Assembly (NCBI GenBank): GCA_021186555.1
Contig: JAJKFL010000042.1
Span: forward strand, 27,093,521-27,157,520
Direction: 5' to 3'
Length of the DNA stretch: 64,000 nt
DNA from: Reticulitermes speratus
Taxonomy: Eukaryota > Arthropoda > Insecta > Blattodea > Rhinotermitidae
Shown here: in pieces, positions 43,591-54,921 of the stretch
Numbering within the stretch: the stretch's first letter is position 1
How the letters are laid out: every line of letters starts with the position of its first letter
The notes under the pieces: generated by a model
Database searches by the model: none
Seen by the model: the letters and a program-made list of their open reading frames with translations, nothing else
What the model was told of the DNA's origin: nothing
Translations under genes and position numbers: made by a program

Positions 43591-44549
43591 ACTTATAGTT
43601 TAAACAGGCGTGATTTTATTTTGTTTCATTGTGTTATTTTTTTGCCTAGTATAATACGCAGTTTTATTCAAAGTAGTACAGATTTAAACGTTTAAATATT
43701 AAGCCATGTTTCTTTAAATGGTGAGATGAGTGGTATCCTTGTCTCCAATTGCTTCTGGCTCATCTAGTAAAATGACTTGTACTGAGACCACGTAAAGAAG
43801 TTCCAAAGATATACACCTCCTCATTTCCGTAGAGAAGTGTCAGTTTTCCCCTCAAACGTACTCCCCTATATTCGCCTCCAGTCGAAGCATTCTGCTCGCA
43901 GGAATGCTGGTACTGATAACTGTTTTGACAGCCATCGGCAGTGACACGCATTTCGGTGCGACAGATTTCAGCTCAGGGTCTGCAGGGAAGTACAACAGGC
44001 AGAGAAAGGGAACCCCACAACTTCGTCATCCCCATCATCACAAGGCTTCTTTGAGAGGTTTGCGGGGTTTTCGTTACATGAATCGGCGTTAGCGCTCAGG
44101 TAGTATAGGCCAGTTCGTTCTTAAAAGCCATGCTTTGAAAATGCCGTAGCTATGGCTTGGTTGACTGGGGTTTAATTCTAGGCAGTGACAGCAGTATTAG
44201 CTTCTCCACCACGTCCATGTCGGTTCTGTTCCCATCCAACCATCTAGCTAATGGTATCGGGTGCTCTTTCGCTGAGCGTTAATAATGGCATCAACGCATA
44301 GCTCACCAGTCAACTCCAGCTTGTACGGAGAAAGAAAGTCTGTGGTGTTAAGCGTATTTCGTCTTCAGTGGCGTCGTGCAAGAGTGAACGATGTCATCAC
44401 AGACTATTGTCGAGTGATCTGTTACAGTAGGGTTTAACATACTAATATGATTTTCCTACAGCTGATACCGCTTCCGATAGAGCAGTTTAATGGAAGCGTT
44501 CAGAAGTACAAGAAGCATTAAATGTCTCATTAACATATCCTTGTTGCCC
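43591..44549. other. mostly unassigned sequence
   Basis: A possible diverged SINE A lies at about 44140-44260 (GGGTTTAATTCTAGGCAGTG, then CACGTCCATGTCGGTTCTGT). The frame at 43904-44092 begins with a hydrophobic MLVLITVLTAIG but has no other support. Confidence 0.35.
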
Positions 44550-44785
44550 GTGCCATTGCTCAGACGGATAGTCGTTGGCCATTCAACGCAGAGTCCCGGC
44601 TTCGGTCCGAGACCATTCCGTATGGACTTTTGGTGGACAAAGTGACACTGGGACAGGTCTTCCCCAGAGTACTTCAGTTTCCCCTGTCACTGTCATTCCT
44701 CCCATGCCGCGTACTCGTATTTCATTTATCTACCACCAGTGTAATTTTAGAAACTGATAGCGTCGTTATATAAAACTCTTTCTCC
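44550..44785 (+). repeat. SINE family B copy, full length
   Basis: Landmarks: GCCATTGCTCAGACGGATAG, GGACAAAGTGACACTGGGAC, AGGTCTTCCCCAGAGTACTT, TTTCATTTATCTACCACCAG and TGATAGCGTCGTTATATAA. Confidence 0.78.
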
Positions 44786-45602
44786 CATGCTCTCGGACGT
44801 GGTTTTTTCTAGTCGGATTAGTTAATCGTTAGATTCAGGCTTTTGTAATCAGTACGGCCCACATACTGTGTGCGTACTAAACCCAGTATATCCCACCTCA
44901 CCCACCCCCTTCCCTCTTCATACAGTTATAGGTTTAGGACATTACCTGTAAGGTACGGGAAGAAATCCCACTTACATTAGGAATGCTTTTTCATAGGTTT
45001 TCGGAACATATGGACGATATAGTATTATTTTGATCCATTTCCTTTTTATCAACCTAGCATTCTGCCTCAAGTGGGAAAGGAAGAAAGAAAAGGAAGGTGT
45101 TTTGTGTGTGTGTGAATCAGACGTTAGTGTCTATTCTTTTCTTGGACCCCGATTTACACTCATTCATTTCAAGAAGACCTACGTGATAAAAATGCGTATC
45201 AATATATCTGCCTCCTGTGCAAATATTTTGGTTATTTGCACGTATTCCCGATGATTGCTCTTTATTTTAAATGTTTTGGAATGATGTAGCAAAACCGTTG
45301 TTCTCGTTGCATCCATTACTATTTGGCCGCTTTCTGAAATGTGTTTTTAGTGTTACGCGGCTGTCGTTGTACTGTGTAGTGTTGTGGCGTTGTATGCTTA
45401 TGATTCTCTGGTTTGTGAATGATTCATAAGGCAAACCAGTCAGCAGTAGTCACCTTTAGTTACTTGGGAGTGAGAAGACTGAAGGAAGTACGAACGGCGT
45501 GTGCCTTGGTGTAGCGCAACACATTGAAACGAAATAAACAGTGACATGGCTGTTACACGTAAATATGTCAGGGATGTCAGGCTTTCGCCACGGTGTAAAT
45601 GA
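44786..45602. other. unassigned sequence
   Basis: No supported gene or repeat family recognised. Confidence 0.4.
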
Positions 45603-45796
45603 GATCTTCGCTCCTCTGGGATATCACGCAGCGTATATTGGTAGTTACTTACCGACGTTTCGTAACAATTGATCGGTCCCGTCTTCAAGGGTCAAGCAGC
45701 TGCTTGACCCTTGGAGATGGGACCGATAGGTTGTCCGGAAACGTCGGTAAATATCTACAGATCTACGCTGCGTAACATCCAAGAAGAGCGAAATGT
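45603..45796. mobile_element. family H foldback, complete
   Basis: A 194 bp inverted repeat centred on AAGCAG/CTGCTT (45699/45700) with no spacer. The left arm carries GGGATATCACGCAGCGTA, TTACCGACGTTTCG and CGGTCCCGTCTTCAAGGGTC, and the right arm is the mirror image with scattered changes. Each arm contains a degenerate UGAAGA...GAAACGUC core. It is the clearest full-length member of the family. Confidence 0.75.
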
Positions 45797-46177
45797 CATA
45801 TCTCAGGGATTCTCAAACCCAGAGCCTTCTCATGGGCCTACTTTTTTAATGTGACGCTGTAAATTTATTGCGAATTGCTGGGGTGCTGTATGGATAAGTA
45901 TTGGAACAGTTTGGGTCGCAAAGACAGTGTGATGTGAGTTTGGGCTGTGGACTGAAAAGACTGAGAGACCCTGCTCTTTCTTGGGGGGGAAGGGGGGGGG
46001 TCGCGTCCCGAATTATCGAGCTCACCTCTTCCTGCAGCCTGCAAACTTACTCTTTTATTTCCGTAAGAGCGGTGACTCATGCAGATTTGAAAACAGTTGT
46101 GAGACCATTTTGCTTATTGATTCTGAAGCTATTCGGTTGTGGCTTATTTACGAGATGTTTGCTTCTGAAGACAGGAA

Positions 46178-46465
46178 TCGGGATAGCGTAGTCGGTATAG
46201 TGACTAGACTGCGGGATGGACAACCGAAGAATCCCTTTCAGTTGCCGAGGGGCGCAAGAAATATTTCGCTTCTCTAAAGTGCCTAGTCCGGTAATGGGGG
46301 GCCCACACCGTTTCTTACTAATAGGGTACGCGGGGGCTTCCGGAGGTAAAGCGGCCGGGGCGTGAAACTGACTACATCTGTCGTGTGCCGAGTTTAAGAA
46401 TGGATGGAGCTGTATCTCCATTCCTCCATATGCCTTCGTGACATGCACAGGGACGACTTTTATTT
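46178..46465 (+). repeat. SINE family A copy, full length
   Basis: Starts GAATCGGGATAGCGTAGTCG. Has GGAGGTAAAGCGGCCGGGGC, GTGCCGAGTTTAAGAATGGA, GGAGCTGTATCTCC and the end CATGCACAGGGACGACTTTT. A 184-codon minus-strand frame over it is incidental. Confidence 0.85.
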
Positions 46466-46667
46466 TGCTTCCAAAGACATCGATCTTTAAGTGCAGCTCA
46501 CAAAGAAGTGAATTGTAGCCAACACTACATTGTACTTTAGAACAAGACCAACGATGTGATTGACCGCTAGCGCCGAAATGTAACACGGGCTTGGCGTACA
46601 TCAGAGTGGCTGCATGCCTCGCGTGACTCAATCTTCACCGGCCATTTTTGCATTTGTATCACTCGGG

Positions 46668-46815
46668 AGATTAGACGGTCGGGTTCGATTCGCTGTACGG
46701 ACAGGAATTTTTCTCTTCGGTGTCACGTTCAGAAGGCTGTGGAATCTAACCACCTTCGTACGTTTAGGTACGAGGAGGCTGTTTTTGTGGTGGTAAAAGC
46801 GGCCGGAGTATAATA
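46668..46815 (+). repeat. SINE A-related fragment
   Basis: B box TCGGGTTCGATTCGCTG, then TTTTTCTCTTCGGTGTCACG and TGGTAAAAGCGGCCGGAGT. The order matches family A but the sequence is more diverged. Confidence 0.5.
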
Positions 46816-47228
46816 AGTATAATAAGCATTTTAGCACTAAGGTCTAACAGTGTATGGAACTTTAACTTCACGCCTGTTGGCATTCATACAGGTATGTTTA
46901 GAATCACGTACCACATTTATACGTATTACTGTCAGTTCGGAACTCGGACACTGTTATGACACATGACATATTTACATTTATTATGGAAAGCAGTGGTCAT
47001 CTTCCAGAGCAGAAGGATGTCAGGCCTCATAAATGGAGAGGAAAGGATTGATGTTGAATTTTATTATTGCGTATAACGTCCATTCTCTTTGTGACTTTTA
47101 CGGAGTTATTCTACGTAGTTTTCCATGGACAGTACAGTGCTCTAAAGTTCACGTTGAACAAGAGTTACTGTAATTCTTATTCGTGTGCGTGTTGACTGAA
47201 GCGATCTACCAATAAGTTAAGTTAAAAC

Positions 47229-47400
47229 AGGGGTGCACAAATCCCGGGCGCCAGGGTGACCAAATTTTGCAAGGTGGCGCCTTATATTTGTGAGTCTTCA
47301 GTATGGAACTTGCTTCATGTCACCCATCTGGCGCCCAGATTTTTGAGGTGGTTCCTAGATTTCTGGAAAATTTGTGCGTGTTTTAATGTTGTAAACGTCA
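47229..47400. mobile_element. hAT-like MITE fragment
   Basis: Begins CAGGGGTGCACAAATCCCGG, a hAT-type end, and contains GGCGCC blocks repeated in both orientations (47249 and 47329). The far end and target duplication are not clear. Confidence 0.35.
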
Positions 47401-47544
47401 TCATCTGTTTAAAATCCAACCAATCAACAGCTTTCATTTGTAACGAATTAACACCTGCATTTTGTGGATAAGATGACGTAGGTAGAATTTATTAATATGT
47501 GACTTGACTTGACTGATTCTTTCAGCTTCTTTCACCCTGCTATC

Positions 47545-47768
47545 CCAATACAGGCGTGGACAGGCCCATAGGGTTCCAGAAGGTTGAGGCACATGAAGGT
47601 GGTAAGGTTGTCAGCCCTCATTTCTCTTAGGGGTTGAGTCGACTCCAAGGCCATAGTGCGGCCGGAAGGATTAAGTCAATTAAAATTCCAGTGACTTCAT
47701 CGGGAATCGAACCCGCGACCTTCCGGCTTGTAGCGCAGTGCCTCAACCAACTGCGCCCTCCACTGTGC
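47545..47768 (-). repeat. SINE family E copy, complete head
   Basis: The minus strand starts GTGGAGGGCGCAGTTGGTTG (A box region) and has the B box GCGGGTTCGATTCCCGATG. Then come TAATTGACTTAATCCTTCCG, GCACTATGGCCTTGGAGTC, AGGGCTGACAACCTTACCAC and CAACCTTCTGGAACCC. Clearly tRNA-derived, but the part after the B box does not form a tRNA acceptor stem. Confidence 0.8.
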
Positions 47769-47856
47769 CGAAGACCGTATGCTATATCCTGTAGTTATAA
47801 CATTGTCGTTCAGACTGTATGGATACTTATCAAAGACAGCACTTTAATATTTATAA

Positions 47857-48085
47857 AATAAAATAAAAACCATCCAGTTATAATGGGGCCTCTATTTTAT
47901 TCCGACATATTTCGATCCAGCAAGACCGTTATCATGGATATACATTTATACAAGCTTTTCATGTGAAGTTGCGAGTAATACAGTTTATGTTAGCTACTAC
48001 ACGCGAATTGTGCGAATGTGTATTACCCGATGATGGTCATGCAAGACCGAAACATTTGTATCTGGGTGGTTTTTATTTTATATTA
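47857..48085. mobile_element. foldback element, degenerate Penelope-like arms
   Basis: Left ATAAAATAAAAACCATCCAG and right CTGGGTGGTTTTTATTTTAT are inverted copies flanking inner blocks with TATTTCGATCC...ATCATGG and CCGATGATGG...GACCGAAACAT. The right arm is close to the hammerhead-like core but reads CCGATGA in place of CTGATGA. The left arm contains an extra segment. Confidence 0.55.
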
Positions 48086-48424
48086 TTCCAGTTAAGGTAC
48101 AGGGTGATCATGAACCACTTTGAAAGTTAATTTTACTCGTCTTCTGTCCCATCGTCTTTGCAGCGCAAATTACAACTTCCTGTCATTGAGAATTGAAGTT
48201 CTCACGTGGTTTATTTCTAGGTTAATTGTGTTGCTTCGCCGTGTGTTCTTCGTGTTTGAATTATCAAGGAACATACGCGAACAGTCCACATGCGAATAAA
48301 ATATGGCACCCGGATTCACTCATTTTAATAGTAATTCGTTAAAATAAACTTTTATTTCAAGAGAGGGGCTGATTATTTTCTGCAAGTTTGTATGCCATTG
48401 GAAACAGTCTCGTAGGTGCGAGAT

Positions 48425-48610
48425 TCGGTGTTCTCACGGCGTTGCTGATGAAGAGTCAACCCTTTAGGGATATCACGCTTTGTGTACTGGTTAATAGCGA
48501 CGTTTCGGAGGAGCATAATAACTCTTCAGGGTCAAGCAGTTCAAAAATAGTAGTAACTACATGTATGTAACTGTCAACACTGTGTAATATCCCAGAATAC
48601 TTGACTCTTG
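48425..48610. mobile_element. family H foldback, asymmetric
   Basis: Left TTTAGGGATATCACGCTTTG, GGTTAATAGCGACGTTTCGG and ACTCTTCAGGGTCAAGCAG are partly mirrored by ACTGTGTAATATCCCAGAAT on the right. The minus strand keeps an intact CTGAAGA and GAAACGUC, but stem II is weak. Confidence 0.55.
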
Positions 48611-49317
48611 ACGATTTGCAGGTGTTTGCAGACGTGTGGTGTCTTTGACTCTGATGCAATACCGCTTTATAAGCAAACCTCTCGTTGTATTCATATGAAG
48701 TATGGCTTTTAAAGACCAAACCAAATAGCGTTAATGCAACAGAATAATTCTCACAACAATATTACGACGTTAGGTCTACTGAGTGCTCCGTAACAGGGAA
48801 TTCGTTGATGCATTATGGGCTGCTAACATACTGTCACTATGAGAACCAGTCATCAAATAGGTCCGTAATCAAAAAGTCAGTGCGGTAATTAACCCAACCC
48901 GCTTTTCTCGTTGGACGGTTGATGAAGAACAATATTTTCTAACATCAGTTTAAACTTAACTTCCTTTAAGAATGTAAAAAAATAAACTATTACGTTATAG
49001 AAAACTATAATTGCGTTGTGGGCAGCTTAGATACAAATTTAGACGTTGTCACATGTAGCAGTCAACAGGTGCCAGCAGTTCAAGTAAGGAATACATTTCG
49101 TAGGACTAAATTAAATCATCTAACGCAATAAAATTATTAACTATTGCAAATCGTTTCATTCATCTAGTATTCAGATATGCGCTGCTTTGCCCATAAATGG
49201 ACATCCGACATACACGCAGAAGAGCCCTCGAATATGTCAGAAATACCTGAACGTGTTTAGGGCAAAGACAGTAAAAGTAAACTGAAATTGTCCCTGCAAA
49301 CGCTACGAAAGTATATT
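48611..49317. other. unassigned sequence
   Basis: No supported feature. Confidence 0.4.
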
Positions 49318-49508
49318 GGTGAGTAGTCGGCTTCACGCTCGTTTTACCCCATATAGAGCTCTCCCGATACAACTGTCTAGGACGATGGGTGGGAACTAGA
49401 GTCGGTCTAGGTACTTTGAGGAAGAGTGTCTTGTCGGAAACCGAACTACGACTCGCCGGTAGTCCAGCCCGTCGGCTAGTTACTATGCCGACTACTTCAA
49501 CCCGGCTT
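49318..49508 (-). repeat. SINE family A copy
   Basis: The minus strand begins GAAGCCGGGTTGAAGTAGTC. Has GCTGGACTACCGGCGAGTCG, AGTACCTAGACCGACTCTAG and GGTAAAACGAGCGTGAAGCC. Confidence 0.75.
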
Positions 49509-51174
49509 CCAGAGCAAACGCAAGCGGATAAATGTTGAAACATGCTTTAAATATGTAACAACGACGTGACGTGAGAAAAGAAAGAAGTCAACGTGTTCGA
49601 GACTGGCATACGTTGAAGTGAGTGCAGAAATGTAGATAAAACTGCGCGTATTTATTCAGCTTCATTTAAACACCCTCGTCCCACTAGTTACTCTGCTGTT
49701 TTAGTTCCTGTTTTAATAGGTTAAAGATTAAGCTTTGTGTTGATTTCCTGCGATCGTTCAAGGTGATTGTATCCTTGGCATTGGCTCATTTGTGGAAGTG
49801 CCAAACTGGACACCCGGAATTTATTTAATCCCAATCACAGCACAAAATACAAACGCGCAAAACAGTTGCGAAGTCGTAAAAAGTACAAAAGAGAAACCAC
49901 GTACTGTATAGAAGGGAGAAGTTACCGTTGCATACATTTCATTTAGATCTATTAGTGTCACTCGCGCCATGATGATATCATTGTGAAATAGTTATAAAGT
50001 GTAGGGCCTAAATGTAGGATGGCCATGGTGGTGTGACACTCATTGAAAGTTTCATGAAAATTCGTCAGTTGGCTGTAAAATCATTGTTGGAATGTGTATG
50101 ATTTTACTATAAGCCCATCTCCCATTGTACACTAAGAATACGCTAAAAAGGTTTAGCTTATTTTAAAATATCACACAGCTGTAAAAATTTGGCACAAGTA
50201 GTGTGTACACTACCACTGCGTTTTAATAGTAGAAATGCGAATCGATTTGACTTAAGTGTATACTATCTGGCTACAGAACGTGGCACGCTGCCGAATATAT
50301 CCATGACGTTTCAACAGATGCGGTCTACTGAAGGCACCAAATTGTGAGCAGTTTCGTAGGGCGTCCGTTCGTTCAAGTGCGACGCACATATGTTCAGAAT
50401 TTTCATGGTTGTCATGTGCAATTCTTTTTCTCTCCGCACATTACATAAAATATATCGGAGATCCTTAATACTGGAATTCTTTGATATATGATAATATTAT
50501 TCATTTTACTGAAATGGCAATTCGCCGTGTCGCTCTCGAAGCAGTTATACAGGCAATTTTTTGAAAGGCGCGGTCTGTAATTCGTGTCCATGAAACGAAT
50601 AAATTAACATGGCTTGCCCTTGGAGTGAACAAATTGGTATTCTACTGATATGGAAGCATGCCAATATGCATCCACCGTTAGGTTACTGATTCTGTCGCAC
50701 GTAAGTGACCATCAACCGAACTGTGAGATTTCTCTGGACTGATGTTGGTTGGCTATTGTAGCAAAACAGTCGAAAGTTCGACTTATCGTAGTGATAACTG
50801 TGCTTCACAAACTAGATCGCCATTGTTGTGTATCAGCAGTTATTATCTAACCTATACACATCGTCTCGGTAAGGTACGTAACCATTGACGTTTCTGCACA
50901 TTTAATAAGAGTGTTTCATTTTTTATTTCGTTGTTAATTGTAGAGATTTTTGCTCCTTCAAGTAAATCATAATGTGATGTGTAGTCCTATATGTGTATAT
51001 ATTTACGTGCTGTATTCATGTTTCATCATAAATACGTATATCATATTATTGTGCATTTATGATATTTGTTTAACAGTGGAAGAACCAACGAAGCTACGGC
51101 GAACACAACGCAAGCTTGCGACTCGTTGCTGAAGCTTGGATTCGTCTGTTCCTTGTAGAGTAATAGGTGTAAAT
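49509..51174. other. unassigned sequence
   Basis: AT-rich and without supported genes. Short frames are scattered and featureless. Confidence 0.4.
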
Positions 51175-52340
51175 ACAGTAAACCCTATCTTCATCGGGAC
51201 CTGGAGGTAATAAGAACCTGTCTGTGGCGGAAAAATTTGACAGTCCCGAGAATCTTGTAAGAAACACCATCTATAAAGAACGGAAACTGTATAACGCGGA
51301 AACAAAGGAAGGACGGAAAATTTTAATGTTTTATTTAATTTTATTCCGTTCTGTACTTTCAGCATGACCGTGCCGTTCCATTGTCTATTGGTTATCGGCA
51401 GTGGAGATACTGTTAGGAAGTGTACCTAGGCCAGAAGAAGAGTGGGCAGAGGTTTGGCCCGAAGGCTGCCGAATTTTGGGGGTTCAACAGTCAGTAAACG
51501 GAACTGTATATAACACCAGTCCATATTACACTGGTTTACTGACAAAGAACTGAATGCCACTTTACAGTAGGTAGTAGTTTTTTGTGCATATGTAGTAGTC
51601 ACAGGCACAAACACACTAAGCGAATCCAAACCGTACTCCTTTGCATCCCGAACAGCGGCATTTCTTGAGTGTTTCCAAGTTCCAGTCAAAATAACACAAT
51701 TAGACATGCTGGCGGAAGATTTACCCCGCAGCAGAAGACAACCATGCTTTTTATTGTACAATATCCAAAGCTTTCTTTCTTAATTTTTCATTTAGTCATA
51801 GGCATTGCCTCCAAAGAAGAGTATCGATTAATCTCAACACAAAAGTAGAAGTGACTGAAGCAAGTGAAAAAGACAGTTGACAGCAAAACAAATCGTGGCA
51901 AAGTTTAACGTTGGTAAAACTCAAAGTGCATGACATATTAAAACCCAAGTTGTAAATAAACCAGTGGCTAAATTCTATTATGGTCCTGTGAAACGAAACT
52001 TGAAATGAATACAGCAATGAGATTGCATGGGAGTGGTTTGTATGTGCCACACAGCAAAACCTTTCAGTGTCTGGAACAATGGTACAGGAACATGCAAAAT
52101 AAGTGGCTAAAAAGGTGGGGAAAAGTGAATTTAGGTAATCTAAGAAATGATTAGAAGTTTCTTAAACAGGCGTAGAATTGTGTTTAATGAAGTCTGTGTT
52201 GAAGCTGGCGATGTTTGAGAAGAAACTGTAGCAGATTGGTTTGCCAGACTTTAAGTACTTACAAAAAATGGAACCTGCCTGCAACGGAAAAAATCCAGTC
52301 CCTTACGGTTCCGTTATAGGCAGGTTTTATCGTATTACTG
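51175..52340 (+). mobile_element. pogo/Tigger element, internally deleted
   Basis: The left end CAGTAAACCCTATCTTCATC follows a TA. The right end, reversed, is CAGTAATACGATAAAACCTG. Both have the pogo-type CAGTA start. A subterminal block recurs at both ends (GAACCTGTCTGTGGCGGAAA at about 51210 and GAACCTGCCTGCAACGGAAA at about 52269). A TA after the right end is not visible. The interior holds only the N-terminal coding part, so it is a deletion derivative. Confidence 0.6.
51809..52254 (+). pseudogene. pogo/Tigger transposase N-terminal remnant
   Basis: One plus-strand frame with several stops reads RRVSINLNTKVEVTEASEKD (pogo-type helix-turn-helix N terminus), then EIAWEWFVCATQQNLSVSGT and MVQEHAK (the CENP-B-like DNA-binding domain, family form WEWFxxARxxNIPISGxMxQEKA). 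After a frameshift near 52170 it reads RRIVFNEVCVEAGDV and EETVADWFARL. The DDE catalytic domain that should follow is missing, and the right terminal repeat begins within about 60 bases. It is a relic that once would have bound DNA. Annotation of this area by open frames alone misses it because the frame is full of stops. Confidence 0.75.
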
Positions 52341-52551
52341 TGCTGGCTGGAGGTTATTTTTCTATTATCTTCCTCTTCAGTTTCAGAAGGGGCTACATTA
52401 AGTCCATGTTGCTAGGGTTTCTCCTCGTTTCTGTTCGGGTGTGTTCATCAGATGAACGTATTCTGTCCGAATCTTGTTCGCCATCAGCAGAAACCACCTT
52501 CTGCCCAATAAACACGCACCTGATGTATATACTTAACATTGAAATGAAGGA

Positions 52552-52845
52552 CACGCTAGCGTAGTCTGTATAGTGACTACAGTACGGGCTGGAAGACCAC
52601 GAATCGTGGTTTGATTTCCGGCAGTGGCGAGAGATTTTTATCTTCTCCAAAGGGTTCAGACCGGCTCTGGGGCCCACTAAGCTGCCTATTCAGTGGACAC
52701 CCGGGGCTCCTCCAGAGAGGTAAAGCGGCCAGGGCGTGAAGCTGTATATGGCCGATGTTATTAGCCTAATACGTGCAGCTGTGCGTCCTTTCCACCATAT
52801 GCTGTCATGGTATAGTGCTGAATTAAGCACAGGGACATCGTGATT
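52552..52845 (+). repeat. SINE family A copy, variant tail
   Basis: Starts CACGCTAGCGTAGTCTGTAT. Has GTGGTTTGATTTCCGGCAGT, GGTTCAGACCGGCTCTGGGG, GGTAAAGCGGCCAGGGCGTG and the tail TGAATTAAGCACAGGGACAT. Confidence 0.85.
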
Positions 52846-53429
52846 TTTGCACTACACTGAAACTTAATCACAGAACTTCGATTTAAAATAAACAGAAGCG
52901 TCTCTATTGCATGTCATACGCAATAATTGTGAGAAAATTTTCGGTATCATGTCGTATCGTTTATTCGTACCGTATCGGTGGGCAGAAATGCTGTTACGTA
53001 ATGGTTAATGATTTCATTTCCTTTATAATTTTATCATCAAAAGGTAAATAATAGAGTTGTCAGCTGTAGCGCATGGAATTTCCAAGTGATTTAGTACACT
53101 GCCGCAGTGAGAATTAATATCAGTGTCAGGTCAGATACAGTAACGTCTTACAGTAGACCTGTCCTCTTCCTCCTCGGGTGTAACTCTGTTGTCATATTTC
53201 ATACTCCACGACTGTAGAAAGGAACATGTAGGGGTGTTCCATGCAGACTATGGAGCAGTTCAGTTCGTGTCAGAGGTTACCACCTTGTTGTTTGCGGCCA
53301 GAATGGGTCACGTTCTGGCCTTCATAGTGCCAACAGCATGTTTCGTAAAATTACTACGGCCAGTTTGTAAAAGCTGAAATTCTAAATGGTTTCAGACCCA
53401 CAGTAGAAAATTATCTTCACTCAAAGGGT
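52846..53429. other. unassigned sequence
   Basis: No supported feature. Confidence 0.4.
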
Positions 53430-53672
53430 TATGGAGTCGGGATACTCAGCTGCTTTCTGGACAACCGGGGATCGGGGTCGTATTTCTTACATAGACAAAG
53501 ATATTTCTTCTCCGTGCCCTCGAGACTGGTTTCGGGGCTCGCCCAGTCCTGTGTCCGATGCGTATTGAGTTTCCGGAACAGTAAAGGCCGAGCGAGAAAC
53601 TGACCACTCACTTCCATCTAGAGTACGTCTTCGTGCTGTGATGCTTAATTAAGCACAGGGACGTCACCTGCA
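53430..53672 (+). repeat. SINE family A copy, variant tail
   Basis: Starts TGGAGTCGGGATACTCAGCT. Carries CTTCTCCGTGCCCTCGAGAC, CACTCACTTCCATCTAGAGT and the tail GATGCTTAATTAAGCACAGG, with the 12 bp palindrome GCTTAATTAAGC. Confidence 0.75.
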
Positions 53673-54239
53673 CATTTGGGTTAAGTAAACGACCCGATAG
53701 AGCTTGTAGATGTACCTAATCCCTGTGCTACTGACCTTGCTTATCCTGGAATTCGGTTTTCAGGACGATTTGCGATGCTAAACAACTCTGTTCCGTATCC
53801 ATATGTGTACTAATTCCTTCTAAAGGTCGTTGTACGCCACAAATTTTAGGCTTATGTTGAACGATCGAAATGGAGATGCGAAAGTTGGTTATTACTGGTG
53901 AGTACACAAGGATTTGGTAGGTGTTAGTCCTAGTGTGTTTGAAATTATTATCCCTTTGTTGGCCAGGAAGAAAAGGCACGACAGTCTGCAGGATATGTAA
54001 TAGGCGGACCGAAATTCGAACAGATTTATCTGGTGAATACAAGTCGAGACGTGGAGTGTTGTTAAATGAGCGCATAGACCACAAGTAGCACAGAGGACTT
54101 ACTGGCACTAACACCGTGAATGGATGAAATTAGAATTTGGTCAAGCAAAGTCACAGGTCTTATCAAGGACCTTGCTCCTTGCTCTAACAAAAGTCCATAT
54201 AAAGGAATAACAAGTAGAAAATCTTTGTTTTAAAAGTCC
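53673..54239. other. unassigned sequence
   Basis: A 128-codon minus-strand frame (53728-54114) has no recognisable domain. Confidence 0.4.
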
Positions 54240-54360
54240 AGATACTATTTCCAGACGCCCATGGCGGGATCGGAACCCAACTGAATTAGATCCCTATTGT
54301 CCAAGGTCTGTATACCTCCACGGAACGATACTTAATTAAGCACAGGTGCAGCTTTACCCT
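54240..54360. repeat. SINE fragments joined
   Basis: A minus-strand tRNA-like head (GTTGGGTTCCGATCCCGCCA, with GACCTTGGACAATAGG) is followed by a plus-strand family A tail, GATACTTAATTAAGCACAGG. Confidence 0.45.
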
Positions 54361-54633
54361 TCTTCATGATCTAGGAATGTATTTCTTTCAAAATCCTTCA
54401 AATAATATTGTTCGTCAGCCACAGACCTTTTACGTGTAAGAAGTTCTTTTGTTATAGGCAGTCGGGCGCAGTGTGCAACACTGCATTGAAGTTATGAAGT
54501 GTAAACCGCTTGAACGTTGTTGGCGCCATTACAGGAGCCTATGTACTAAGTAGGTACAGGATGACAACGCGGAACACATTTTGACTTCTCTTTCAAATTT
54601 TTTAACAACAGCCTTTATTATTAAAATAGAGTG

Positions 54634-54921
54634 GGATCCGGGGTACTGTAGTCGGTACAGTGACTAGGCGACAGGCTGAACGATCGAGGAATTGTGGTTT
54701 GATTCTGGACAAGGGAAAGATTGTTATCTTCTCCAAAGCGTCCAGACTGGCTCACCCGGCCTCCTCTTAAGTGGGTATCCGGGAGTGAAGCGACCTGGGC
54801 GTGACGCTGAACACTGACCTCCATCTAGTGTCCAAGTTTAGAATGAGTGGATCTGTATCTACACTCCTCCATGTGCCTTAATGACGTGCACAGGGACAAG
54901 TTTACATTTACCGTTTTACTG
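54634..54921 (+). repeat. SINE family A copy, full length
   Basis: Starts GGATCCGGGGTACTGTAGTC. Has GTGGTTTGATTCTGGACAAG, CTCCAAAGCGTCCAGACTGG, GACCTCCATCTAGTGTCCAA, GAATGAGTGGATCTGTATC and the end CGTGCACAGGGACAAGTTTA. Confidence 0.85.

Noticed and set aside
43904..44092. Secreted peptide starting MLVLITVLTAIG
   Set aside because: The hydrophobic start is short and the rest is low-complexity His/Arg-rich. There is no splice or conservation support.
46077..46631. 184-codon minus-strand frame
   Set aside because: It lies largely over a SINE A copy in antisense and shows no protein features. The length is chance.
48027..48058. Active hammerhead in the right arm of the 47.9 kb foldback
   Set aside because: The core reads CCGATGA and the expected stem I partners do not pair, so I list only the foldback.
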